Shown here piece after piece: positions 6,105-13,870 of a stretch of DNA of 16,870 nt. The DNA lies in contig JAISRY010000099.1 in NCBI GenBank assembly GCA_031273385.1, positions 1 to 16,870 of the forward strand. The letters run 5' to 3'. A program made the position numbers and the translations under genes. The notes under the pieces are model-generated. The model had not been told where the DNA came from. It searched no databases and saw nothing but the letters and a program-made list of their open reading frames with translations. How positions within the stretch are numbered: the first letter of the stretch is position 1; the number at the start of each line of letters is the position of its first letter. Source of the DNA: Tannerellaceae bacterium. Its GTDB lineage: Bacteria; Bacteroidota; Bacteroidia; Bacteroidales; Tannerellaceae.

Positions 6105-6725
6105 ATGCCGGGAATAAGACATGTTGTATTTGATTTGGGGGGAGTGATTATTGATTTGGATACGGAACGTTCGGTGCGGCGTTTTGAGGAGATTGGCGTG
6201 ACGGACGCACGGGAGCTGCTTAGCCCTTATCAGCAAAAAGGGATTTTCCTCGAGCTGGAAAACGGGCGGATCACCTTTGACGGCTTCTGCGAAAAGCTGA
6301 GCCGACACGTCGGGAAAGCGCTTTCCAAAGAGGCCGTCGCCTACTGCTGGAAAGGGTTCATCGCCGATACGCCGCAATACAAACTGGATTATATTCTTGG
6401 GTTGAGGAAGAGATACGGCGTCTATCTTTTGAGTAATACCAATCCCGTTATTATGGAATGGGCGAGGTCGGCCGGTTTTACGCCGGCCGGACGGCCTGTC
6501 ACCGCTTACTTTGACAAAATCTACGCCTCATACGAAGTGGGAATAACCAAACCGGACCCCCGTATTTTCGAGTTTATGTTTCAGGATGCGGGTATGATCC
6601 CCTCCGAATCGCTGTTTATCGACGACGGCAAAAAGAACGTAGACGTTGCCGCCTCCCTGGGGATGAAGGCCTATCAACCCGGGAACGGGGAGGATTGGCG
6701 CGGGGCAGTCGATCAGTTATTATAA
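6105..6725 (+). CDS. HAD-superfamily hydrolase, YihX-like sugar phosphatase type
   Basis: A 206-residue cytoplasmic HAD phosphatase of subclass IA. Motif I is FDLGGVIIDLD with nucleophile D10; Gly stands at the +2 position where many HADs have Asp, as in E. coli YihX (alpha-D-glucose-1-phosphatase). Motif II is LLSNTN with S110, motif III is the Lys of ITKPDPRIF (K149), and motif IV is FIDDGKKN (D173, D174). The segment between motifs I and II forms a helical cap. The likely substrate is a sugar phosphate or other small phosphate ester, which sequence cannot settle. It lies between galM and dnaE with gaps of 22 and 21 bases, so it may share a transcript with both. Confidence 0.85.
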   Translation: MPGIRHVVFDLGGVIIDLDTERSVRRFEEIGVTDARELLSPYQQKGIFLELENGRITFDGFCEKLSRHVGKALSKEAVAYCWKGFIADTPQYKLDYILGLRKRYGVYLLSNTNPVIMEWARSAGFTPAGRPVTAYFDKIYASYEVGITKPDPRIFEFMFQDAGMIPSESLFIDDGKKNVDVAASLGMKAYQPGNGEDWRGAVDQLL

Positions 6726-6746
6726 TTATTTATATTTTAGAGCATA

Positions 6747-9700
6747 ATGGAACCCTTTATACATTTACATGTACATACGCAGTATTCGTTACTGGATGGA
6801 CAAGCTTCGATAGACGCCCTGATAGACAAAGCGCAAAAAGACAACATGACCGCCATTGCCGTCACCGATCACGGCAGCATGTACGGCATCAAAGAATTTT
6901 ACAATAAAGTCCATAAAAAGAACAGCAAATATTTCGCCACCATCAAAGACTGCGAAAACGAGCTGAACGGGCTGAACGACAAATCCAACCCCTCGGAAGA
7001 GGAGTTGGTACGCATGAGGAAACTCTCCGACAAGATCAAGGAATGTAAGGGCTCCCTGTTCAAACCGATCATCGGGTGCGAGTGCTACTGCGCACGCAAC
7101 GGCAGGGCGAGCAAGGATGGGAAAGAGGATCTGAGCGGGTGGCATCTGATCGTGCTGGCCAAGAACCTGAAAGGGTACCGGAACCTGATCAAGATGGTCT
7201 CCATCTCGTGGGTGGAGGGGTTTTACGGACGTCCGCGTATCGACAAGGAGTTGCTGGAAAAGTACCATGAAGACCTGATCGTCTGCTCCGCCTGTCTCGG
7301 GGGAGAGGTGCCGCAGCATATCATGAACGGGCAGATACACAAAGCCGAAGCCTCTATCCTGTGGTTTAAGCGCCTTTTCGGGGAGGATTACTACCTGGAG
7401 CTTCAGCGGCATGAGACGACGAATCCGAATGCCGATCAAACGACATACGCCAAGCAAAAAGAGGTCAATGCCGTTTTGATCGACCTGGCGCGTAAGCACG
7501 GGGTCAAGCTGATAGCGACCAACGACGTCCATTTCGTCAACGAAGAAGACGCCGAAGCGCACGACCGCCTGATCTGCCTCAGTACGGGGAAAGATTTGGA
7601 CGACCCCTCGCGCATGCGCTATTCGAAGCAGGAATGGATGAAAAGTACGATGGAGATGAACGCCATCTTCGCCGATATACCGGAGGCTTTGCGCAATACG
7701 CTCGAGGTGGCTGAAAAGGTTGAGTTTTATTCCATCGACAACGACCCGCTGATGCCGGATTACCCCTTGCCGGAGGGCGTCACCGACAACGACGACTATT
7801 TGCGGCACCTCACCTACGAGGGCGCCAAAAAGAGGTATCCCCAGCCCTTTTCGGAAGAGATTACCGAGCGGCTGGATTTTGAATTGGGCACGATTAAGCG
7901 CATGGGATACCCGGGCTATTTCCTGATCGTACAGGACTTTATCCATGCCGCCCGCGAGATGGGCGTTTCCGTTGGGCCGGGACGCGGTTCGGCGGCAGGC
8001 TCTGCGGTGGCCTATTGCCTGGGGATCACCGATATCGATCCGGTAAAATACGACTTGCTGTTCGAACGGTTCCTGAACCCCGACCGTATCTCGATGCCTG
8101 ATATCGACGTGGATTTCGACGACGACGGGCGGGGGGATGTCCTGCGCTGGGTCACGGAGAAATACGGGAAAGAGAAGGTCGCCCATATCATCACCTACGG
8201 TACGATGGCGACCAAATCGGCCATAAAGGATGTCGCCCGCGTACAACGGCTGCCCCTGTCCGAATCCAACCGCCTGGCGAAACTGGTGCCCGACAAGATC
8301 CCCGACGCAAAAAAGGTCAGCCTGAAAGCCGCCATAGCCTACGTCCCGGAGCTGAGGGATGCGGCCAACTCGCCGGATATACTGACGCGCGAGACCTTGA
8401 AATATGCCCAGATGCTGGAGGGGAACGTCCGGAATATCGGCGTACATGCCTGCGGCGTCATTATCGGGAAAGAGGATATCTCCAATGTCGTGCCTGTCGG
8501 TACGGCGAAAGACAAGGATACCGGCGAAGAGATACTGGTGACGCAATACGAGGGGTCGGTCATTGAAGAGACCGGCCTGATTAAAATGGACTTTCTCGGG
8601 CTGAAGACCCTCTCTATTATCAAGGAGGCGGTGGAGAATGTCTATCTGACGACCGGCCTGAAAATAGATATCGACCATATCGACCTCGAAGATCAAAAGA
8701 CATTCGACCTCTATTGCCAGGGGAAGACCACCGGTACGTTCCAGTTTGAATCGGCCGGTATGCAGAAATACCTCAAAGACCTTCAACCCTCAAAGTTTGA
8801 AGACCTTATCGCGATGAATGCCCTCTACCGCCCCGGCCCGATGGACTATATCCCCTCGTTCATCGCCCGTAAGCAGGGGAGGGAAAAGATCACGTATGAT
8901 ATCCCCGTAATGGAGCGGTATCTACAGGATACCTACGGCATTACGGTGTATCAGGAACAGGTGATGTTACTCTCGCGCCTGTTGGCCGGCTTCACACGGG
9001 GCGAAAGCGACGCCCTGCGCAAAGCGATGGGTAAAAAGCTCATCGACAAGATGAACGCCCTGAAAGAGAAATTCCTGGCCGGCGGAAAGGGTAACGGATA
9101 CGAAGAGAAGACGTTGAACAAGATATGGGCTGACTGGGAAAAGTTTGCCTCCTATGCGTTTAACAAAAGCCATGCGACCTGCTACTCATGGGTGGCCTAC
9201 CAAACGGCCTACCTGAAAGCCAACTATCCGTCGGAATACATGGCCGCCGTGCTGAGCCGAAGCCTTTCCAACATTACGGACATCACGAAATTCATGGACG
9301 AATGTAAGGCGATGGGTATCCAGGTGTTGGGGCCGGACGTGAACGAGTCGATCCTGAAGTTCAGCGTAAACAAAAAGGGCGATATCCGTTTTGGGCTGGG
9401 CGCCGTAAAAGGGGTGGGCGAATCGGTCGTCATCAATATCATAGAGGAGCGCAAAAACGGGCCGTTTAAAGATATCTTCGACTTCGTAGAGCGGATCAAC
9501 CTGACGGTCTGTAACAAAAAGAACATGGAGGCCTTAGCCCTTTCCGGGGCGTTCGACAACCTGGGGATCCAGCGGGAGCAGTTTTTTACCGACGGGATAA
9601 AGGGCGATGTCTTCCTCGAAACCCTTTTGCGGTATGGCAGTACGTTTCAGGCGGATAAGTCCTCTGCGGCCAACTCCCTTTTCGGTGATGAGAACTTTGT

Positions 9701-10388
9701 GTCGATCGCCAAACCGGAAATACCGGCGTGCGAGCATTGGAGCGACCTGGTGAGGCTGAACAAGGAAAAAGAGCTGGTCGGTATTTACCTCTCCGCCCAT
9801 CCGCTCGACCCGTACCGTATTATATTGACCTATGTCTGCAACACGGGTATAACGGAACTGAACGACAGGGAAAGCCTGGTGGGGCGTGAGATACTGGCCG
9901 GCGGTATTGTGACGGATGTGCGCGAGGGGATGACCAAAAAAGGAAGCCCTTACGGGGTGATGAAAATAGAGGATTTCACCGGAAGTGCGGAGATCGCCCT
10001 CTTCGGCAACGATTATGTGGAGTTCAACAACTACCTCAAGACGGGGCTTTACCTGCTCATCAAAGCGCGTGTCGAGCCGCACCGCTGGAAAGAGCATGAA
10101 CTGGATCTGCGTATCGGCTCGATACGCCTGCTGCAGGAGGAAAAAGACAAACTGATCGAAAAAATAAGCATCACCGTACCGATCCATGACCTGGACGAAC
10201 CGACCATTACCGATCTTTCGGTATTGATCAAAACAAATCCGGGGCAAAGTTTGTTATATTTTAGAGTAGTCGACGGTGAAAACAATATTTTTATCAATCT
10301 GTTTTCAAAAAATATCCGGCTGGATGTAACGCGGGAATTGGTTGATTATCTGCAGGAAAACGAAAATATCGACTTTAAAATCAATTGA
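6747..10388 (+). CDS. dnaE: DNA polymerase III alpha subunit
   Basis: The 1213-residue replicative polymerase catalytic subunit, complete. Domains in order: PHP (from HLHVHTQYSLLDG), palm with GPGRGSAAGS (from 410) and the catalytic PDIDVDF (D454, D456) and MDFLGLKT (D615), then NALYRPGPM (691-699), fingers with FNKSHATCYSW (805-815), a helix-hairpin region, and a C-terminal OB fold (about 1046-1125). The PHP domain keeps all nine metal-binding positions described for mycobacterial DnaE1: H8, H10, D17, H42, E112, H133, C183, D260 and H262. About 39 extra, charged residues lie between H42 and E112. A degenerate clamp-binding motif, NSLFG at 976-980, lacks the usual Gln. The start is the first ATG that gives the PHP motif, 21 bases after the HAD stop. 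Identity is certain; intrinsic PHP exonuclease activity is inference. Confidence 0.98.
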   Translation: MEPFIHLHVHTQYSLLDGQASIDALIDKAQKDNMTAIAVTDHGSMYGIKEFYNKVHKKNSKYFATIKDCENELNGLNDKSNPSEEELVRMRKLSDKIKECKGSLFKPIIGCECYCARNGRASKDGKEDLSGWHLIVLAKNLKGYRNLIKMVSISWVEGFYGRPRIDKELLEKYHEDLIVCSACLGGEVPQHIMNGQIHKAEASILWFKRLFGEDYYLELQRHETTNPNADQTTYAKQKEVNAVLIDLARKHGVKLIATNDVHFVNEEDAEAHDRLICLSTGKDLDDPSRMRYSKQEWMKSTMEMNAIFADIPEALRNTLEVAEKVEFYSIDNDPLMPDYPLPEGVTDNDDYLRHLTYEGAKKRYPQPFSEEITERLDFELGTIKRMGYPGYFLIVQDFIHAAREMGVSVGPGRGSAAGSAVAYCLGITDIDPVKYDLLFERFLNPDRISMPDIDVDFDDDGRGDVLRWVTEKYGKEKVAHIITYGTMATKSAIKDVARVQRLPLSESNRLAKLVPDKIPDAKKVSLKAAIAYVPELRDAANSPDILTRETLKYAQMLEGNVRNIGVHACGVIIGKEDISNVVPVGTAKDKDTGEEILVTQYEGSVIEETGLIKMDFLGLKTLSIIKEAVENVYLTTGLKIDIDHIDLEDQKTFDLYCQGKTTGTFQFESAGMQKYLKDLQPSKFEDLIAMNALYRPGPMDYIPSFIARKQGREKITYDIPVMERYLQDTYGITVYQEQVMLLSRLLAGFTRGESDALRKAMGKKLIDKMNALKEKFLAGGKGNGYEEKTLNKIWADWEKFASYAFNKSHATCYSWVAYQTAYLKANYPSEYMAAVLSRSLSNITDITKFMDECKAMGIQVLGPDVNESILKFSVNKKGDIRFGLGAVKGVGESVVINIIEERKNGPFKDIFDFVERINLTVCNKKNMEALALSGAFDNLGIQREQFFTDGIKGDVFLETLLRYGSTFQADKSSAANSLFGDENFVSIAKPEIPACEHWSDLVRLNKEKELVGIYLSAHPLDPYRIILTYVCNTGITELNDRESLVGREILAGGIVTDVREGMTKKGSPYGVMKIEDFTGSAEIALFGNDYVEFNNYLKTGLYLLIKARVEPHRWKEHELDLRIGSIRLLQEEKDKLIEKISITVPIHDLDEPTITDLSVLIKTNPGQSLLYFRVVDGENNIFINLFSKNIRLDVTRELVDYLQENENIDFKIN

Positions 10389-10391
10389 TCG

Positions 10392-10423
10392 TTTGGCTGA
10401 CTGCAAAAGAGTTAGTAACTTTG
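10392..10423 (+). promoter_or_regulatory. Promoter of trxA
   Basis: TTTG at 10392-10395 and TAACTTTG at 10416-10423 match the Bacteroidota -33 and -7 consensus exactly, with a 20-bp spacer. The promoter begins 3 bases after the dnaE stop and predicts a leader of about 30 bases before the trxA ATG. It is the best promoter in the window. Confidence 0.85.
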
Positions 10424-10461
10424 ACATGGCAAATAAAACGACATAATTAAAAACAAAAGAT

Positions 10462-10779
10462 ATGGCTTTAGAAGTAACAGACACAAATTTTAGAGAATTA
10501 GTCCATTCAGGCAAACCGATGGTGCTTGATTTTTGGGCGGAATGGTGTGGCCCCTGCCGTATGATAGGCCCGGTAATTGACGAGTTGGCTGAGGAATATG
10601 ACGGGCGGGTGACCATTGGTAAAATGAATGTGGACAACAACAACGCCGTGGTGTCCCAGTTTGGCATCCGCAATATCCCCACCGTCCTATTCTTTAAAGA
10701 CGGCGAAGTGGTAGACAAACAGGTAGGCGCGGCACAAAAATCTTCGTTTATCGCCAAGATTGACGCATTATTAGAATAA
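10462..10779 (+). CDS. trxA: Thioredoxin
   Basis: A 105-residue classical thioredoxin that reduces disulfides in cytoplasmic proteins such as ribonucleotide reductase. The active site WCGPC has C29 and C32, and the cis-proline loop is NIPT (P73). There is no signal peptide, and length is typical. It has its own promoter right after dnaE, so it can be expressed independently of that operon, and a hairpin follows its stop. A second, secreted thioredoxin-like role is unlikely without a signal. Confidence 0.97.
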   Translation: MALEVTDTNFRELVHSGKPMVLDFWAEWCGPCRMIGPVIDELAEEYDGRVTIGKMNVDNNNAVVSQFGIRNIPTVLFFKDGEVVDKQVGAAQKSSFIAKIDALLE

Positions 10780-10785
10780 ACGCCG

Positions 10786-10820
10786 CCTCCCGCCCCCTTT
10801 TCAGGAATGGGCGGGGGAGG
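10786..10820 (+). terminator. GC-rich hairpin between convergent trxA and glsB
   Basis: CCTCCCGCCC (10786-10795) pairs with 10809-10820 (GGGC then GGGGGAGG) with a two-base bulge, starting 6 bases after the trxA stop. The loop contains the TGA stop of the minus-strand acyltransferase, so the right arm is coding for that gene. The following T-run on the plus strand is weak, so this is a probable rather than textbook terminator, perhaps working in both directions. Confidence 0.6.
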
Positions 10821-11781
10821 TGTTCTTGATTAGGTCGGCAGATTGACACTCTTCTTTCAGGTAGGTTTCGATATGCCTTTTTTTCTTTTCTACCAGGATT
10901 TCATCAATAGCGATCAGTATGCCGGTCTCTTCTACTTCGCCAAATTCATGGTTGATCGCTGTGCCGAAAACGCGCATTTTGGGCGAAAGGCTCATATAGG
11001 CGCTCACCAACGGCGGGACGTTAATCCCGAACTTCCTGACCTCCTGGTTTAATATCCGGTAGTTCTCTTTAAAATTGTCGAACGTAAACAGCCTCTTCAT
11101 TTTCTCGCTGTCTTCATTGATCTGCAACGGGTGAATGGGGGTAATCAGGTTACCGGAATCGGGGAAATGCTTCCCCAGGAAATAGAGGATCATATCCCGC
11201 GCCTCCGGGTTATAGGTCTTATACATGGTCACTTTACCGAAATAATACTGCAAGCTGGGATCGACAACCGATAAGGCGCCCAACCCGTCCCACAGGTTAT
11301 CGAGGACAAACAGTCCCTTGGTCACCCCCTCGCGCGTCGCCTGAAATTCCAGCGTCACAAAAGAGCGCCCAAGCTCTACCGTATAGGGAAGATACTCTTT
11401 AATAAATGTATCGGAAAAATGAAACAGGTGCGACGTCGCAAGCATCGGTTTCCCCGCGCCGTCAAACTTAACGTCCGTCCCGCACAGGAAGCGGTAGCCG
11501 CCTAAAATCTCCTCATCTTCGGGATTCCATACGATCAACTGCCGGTAGGCATCCTCCATGGTATCGAACTCGTCGATATCGACGGAAAACCCTGTCCCCC
11601 CTCCGTAATGACGAAAAGCGATTTCCCGTAGCCGGCCAATCTCCAGCATGACATGGGGAGCGTTGTGAGCTGTAATAATATAAATTTCGTTATTTGACTT
11701 GTTCGTCTTGCGGAGCAACTTCTCTTTCGTCAGCTCCGCTTTCAACAGATACCGGTCAACTGGTCTGATAATCTCTTGCAT
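10801..11781 (-). CDS. glsB: GNAT/OlsB-like N-acyltransferase, probable glycine N-acyltransferase
   Basis: A 326-residue protein of the hemolysin/OlsB-type acyltransferase family (Acetyltransf_5-like). It shows the family signatures GGYRF (94-98) and ELGRSFV (136-142). In Bacteroides, homologues join a 3-hydroxy fatty acid to glycine to form N-acyl glycine (commendamide), the precursor of glycine and serine-glycine lipids. It has no signal peptide and is probably a cytoplasmic or membrane-face enzyme using acyl-ACP. It follows the O-acyltransferase gene after 9 bases, so the two should be one operon, but here the O-acyltransferase comes first. The last codons lie within the trxA-side hairpin. 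Ornithine as the acceptor instead of glycine cannot be excluded from sequence. Confidence 0.75.
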   Translation of the reverse strand: MQEIIRPVDRYLLKAELTKEKLLRKTNKSNNEIYIITAHNAPHVMLEIGRLREIAFRHYGGGTGFSVDIDEFDTMEDAYRQLIVWNPEDEEILGGYRFLCGTDVKFDGAGKPMLATSHLFHFSDTFIKEYLPYTVELGRSFVTLEFQATREGVTKGLFVLDNLWDGLGALSVVDPSLQYYFGKVTMYKTYNPEARDMILYFLGKHFPDSGNLITPIHPLQINEDSEKMKRLFTFDNFKENYRILNQEVRKFGINVPPLVSAYMSLSPKMRVFGTAINHEFGEVEETGILIAIDEILVEKKKRHIETYLKEECQSADLIKNTSPAHS

Positions 11782-11790
11782 ACGCGTATT

Positions 11791-12621
11791 TCAATTATTC
11801 TTTAGTGTATAAGTCAACTGTTTTACCCATTCCGCCCATTCGGAGGGCTTTCTGGTGTGATCAAAGGTTTGCCAGGGTACCGGCTTGCCAAAGTAGATAC
11901 GATAGGTGGAATGTTTGCTCCTGAAAACCTCATCGGAAAGATATAGCATTTCATAATTCATTTTTAGCCCCAGCCTGGTTCGCAGGTTGGCCGCGTTGTA
12001 AAAGAAGGATGAATTTCTCCCCTCGAAATAGATGGGAATAATATCGCGCTGATAGGTTACCGCTTTCTGTATAAAGGATTTCTTCCATTCCAGGTCTATG
12101 ATTTGCCCTTTTATCTTGCGGGAACAAAGGCCGGCGGGGAACGTGATAATCTGGTTTTCCGAGCGGTAGGCCTCATCCGTCGCATGCGCCGTCTCTTTGG
12201 CCTGCTTTCCGTGCTTGTTGATAGGAATGAATATGGATCTGAGATTCGGGATAAAAAGCAGCAAATCATTGACCAGATACCGGATATTCCCGGCATAGCG
12301 TTTCCCTAAAACGGCGGAAAGGCATATCCCGTCCAATCCTCCGAGCGGATGGTTGGAGGCAAAGATATAACGACCGTCTGCGGGGATGTTTTCTTCATGA
12401 ACCAACTGCAAGTTCAAATCAAAATAGTCAATAAGTTCCGCCATAAAGTCCACACCCTCCCTGTCATGATACCGGTTCAGGATATCATTCAGTTCGCCCT
12501 CGTGGACGATGCGTATCAGATAATTCACAATGAAGCCCGGTAGTTTCCGAGAAACAGATGGCGCTTTCTCGTTGAGAATCTGTCTGATATCTATGAATTG
12601 AGTATTCGTTCGCTCTACCAT
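11791..12621 (-). CDS. glsA: PlsC-like O-acyltransferase, probable glycine-lipid second acyltransferase
   Basis: A 276-residue lysophospholipid-type acyltransferase expected to add a second fatty acid to the hydroxyl of N-acyl glycine. Block I is SNHPLGGLDG with H91 and D97, five residues apart rather than the usual four of HX4D. Block II is RSIFIPINKHG. Block III is FPAG (161-164) where PlsC proteins have FPEG. Block IV is IIPIYFEG. These variants fit the OlsA/OlsF/GlsA-like branch rather than glycerol-phosphate enzymes. It is the first gene of the minus-strand pair, with a promoter-like box just upstream. The product assignment rests mainly on pairing with the N-acyltransferase next door. 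Confidence 0.72.
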   Translation of the reverse strand: MVERTNTQFIDIRQILNEKAPSVSRKLPGFIVNYLIRIVHEGELNDILNRYHDREGVDFMAELIDYFDLNLQLVHEENIPADGRYIFASNHPLGGLDGICLSAVLGKRYAGNIRYLVNDLLLFIPNLRSIFIPINKHGKQAKETAHATDEAYRSENQIITFPAGLCSRKIKGQIIDLEWKKSFIQKAVTYQRDIIPIYFEGRNSSFFYNAANLRTRLGLKMNYEMLYLSDEVFRSKHSTYRIYFGKPVPWQTFDHTRKPSEWAEWVKQLTYTLKNN

Positions 12622-12643
12622 TCCACATCACCTTTATAAGCCA

Positions 12644-12651
12644 CAAAGATA
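12644..12651 (-). promoter_or_regulatory. -7 promoter box for the glsA-glsB pair
   Basis: Read on the minus strand, these bases are TATCTTTG, an exact match to TAnnTTTG, 22 bases before the glsA ATG. No -33 TTTG lies at the normal distance; the nearest is only 12 bases away. The predicted leader is very short. Confidence 0.55.
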
Positions 12652-12730
12652 TAGCATATAATCCAAACCGTCTGTTTTTAAAGTAAGTTTTTTTATTCGG
12701 GTAGTTGTTAGGTTTTTACGGATTATTTCA

Positions 12731-12738
12731 TAGTTTTG
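12731..12738 (+). promoter_or_regulatory. -7 promoter box for the DUF4831 gene
   Basis: TAGTTTTG matches TAnnTTTG and lies 36 bases before the ATG at 12775. A TTG at 12705-12707 is a weak -33 candidate with a spacer slightly too long. It diverges from the minus-strand box at 12644-12651, so the 153-bp gap serves two opposite transcripts. Confidence 0.55.
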
Positions 12739-12774
12739 CATAATTGTTTATTGTATCAAATTAAATTCGACATA

Positions 12775-13842
12775 ATGAAGTACTTATTTCTCATTGCCAG
12801 CCTTTCTTTAAGCGTATCGCTTTTTGCGCAGACGAAAGTCGTAAAAAAAGTCGCTACGAAAAGCAACAATTTCGGCGTTACCTATTCGCTCCCCCAAACA
12901 TCGTTGATTGTCAACATAGAAGTGACCAAAGTGGCCTGCAAAGCCGGGCCTTACTACCGCTATGCGGAAAAATACCTGGGCGCAAAAGATGTCGTCACCG
13001 AAGACAAGGTGTATTATGAGTTGGGAAAGATCAACCTGATCAATAAAGGGTTGCCGGATGCCGACAATACGTATGTGATCGAATTTAAAAGCGGAACGGT
13101 CGCCCCTTACGTCTACCTGACGGAAGAGGGGCTTCTTTGTACGGTCAATGCGGAATATGCCCCCGTCGAATCCGAGCTGGAGACGGTAAAGAAGCAGCAG
13201 GCCGCGGCGGTAAAGGTGGCCGATGTGTCGGTCTTCTCCGAAGAATTGCTCATGGCCGGCTCCATCACGAAAGAGGCGGAAGTGGCGGCCAAGCAGATTT
13301 ACCGTATACGGGAGAGCAGGATGAATATCTTAACGGGCGAGTCCGACCATTTACCTCCCGACGGCGAAGCGATGAAGCTGGTTATCCAGCAGTTGGAAGA
13401 GCAGGAGAAAGCGCTCACCACCCTTTTTACCGGGATTTGCTCCGAAGAGACAAGCTACTATGACATCACGATTATCCCGCACGACGACCTGGAGAAGGAG
13501 GTACTCTTCCGCTTCTCCCCCCTGCTCGGCATCGTCGCTGCCGACGACCTGGGCGGAACGCCCGTCTATATGAACCTCAGAGCGATAGGCCGCGCCCCTG
13601 CGCCGGACATCAAAGAGGAGGCGAAGAAAGAAAAGGCGATGAAAGGGATTATTTATAACGTACCGGGCAAAGCCGCCGTTGAGATTACGATGAATAAAAG
13701 CGCCCTGTTTAAAGGGGAGGTGCAGGTCACGCAATTCGGCAGCCGCGAAAGTTTAGCGCCGGTCATGTTTGAAGATAAAAAGGCGCCGGTAAAGGTCTAT
13801 TTCTATCCCGAAACCGGTGCGATAAAGCAAATCATTCAATAA
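12775..13842 (+). CDS. Secreted DUF4831-family protein of unknown function
   Basis: A 355-residue protein with a clear signal peptide (MKYLFLIASLSLSVSLFA, cleavage before Q19) and no lipobox, so probably periplasmic. The segment SLPQTSLIVNIEVTKVA followed by KAGPYYRYAEKYLG (residues about 42-73) is typical of DUF4831, a Bacteroidales-restricted family without known activity. No catalytic motif or membrane segment is seen after the signal. An upstream in-frame start at 12736 overlaps the promoter box and would give no clean signal peptide, so the ATG at 12775 was chosen. The peptide transporter gene begins 28 bases downstream, so the two are probably cotranscribed. Confidence 0.8.
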   Translation: MKYLFLIASLSLSVSLFAQTKVVKKVATKSNNFGVTYSLPQTSLIVNIEVTKVACKAGPYYRYAEKYLGAKDVVTEDKVYYELGKINLINKGLPDADNTYVIEFKSGTVAPYVYLTEEGLLCTVNAEYAPVESELETVKKQQAAAVKVADVSVFSEELLMAGSITKEAEVAAKQIYRIRESRMNILTGESDHLPPDGEAMKLVIQQLEEQEKALTTLFTGICSEETSYYDITIIPHDDLEKEVLFRFSPLLGIVAADDLGGTPVYMNLRAIGRAPAPDIKEEAKKEKAMKGIIYNVPGKAAVEITMNKSALFKGEVQVTQFGSRESLAPVMFEDKKAPVKVYFYPETGAIKQIIQ

Positions 13843-13870
13843 ATTATTCAACTTAAAAAACACCAGACTC

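Noticed and set aside
6789..8786. 665-codon minus-strand open frame opposite dnaE
   Set aside because: dnaE is beyond doubt on the other strand, and this frame resembles no known protein.
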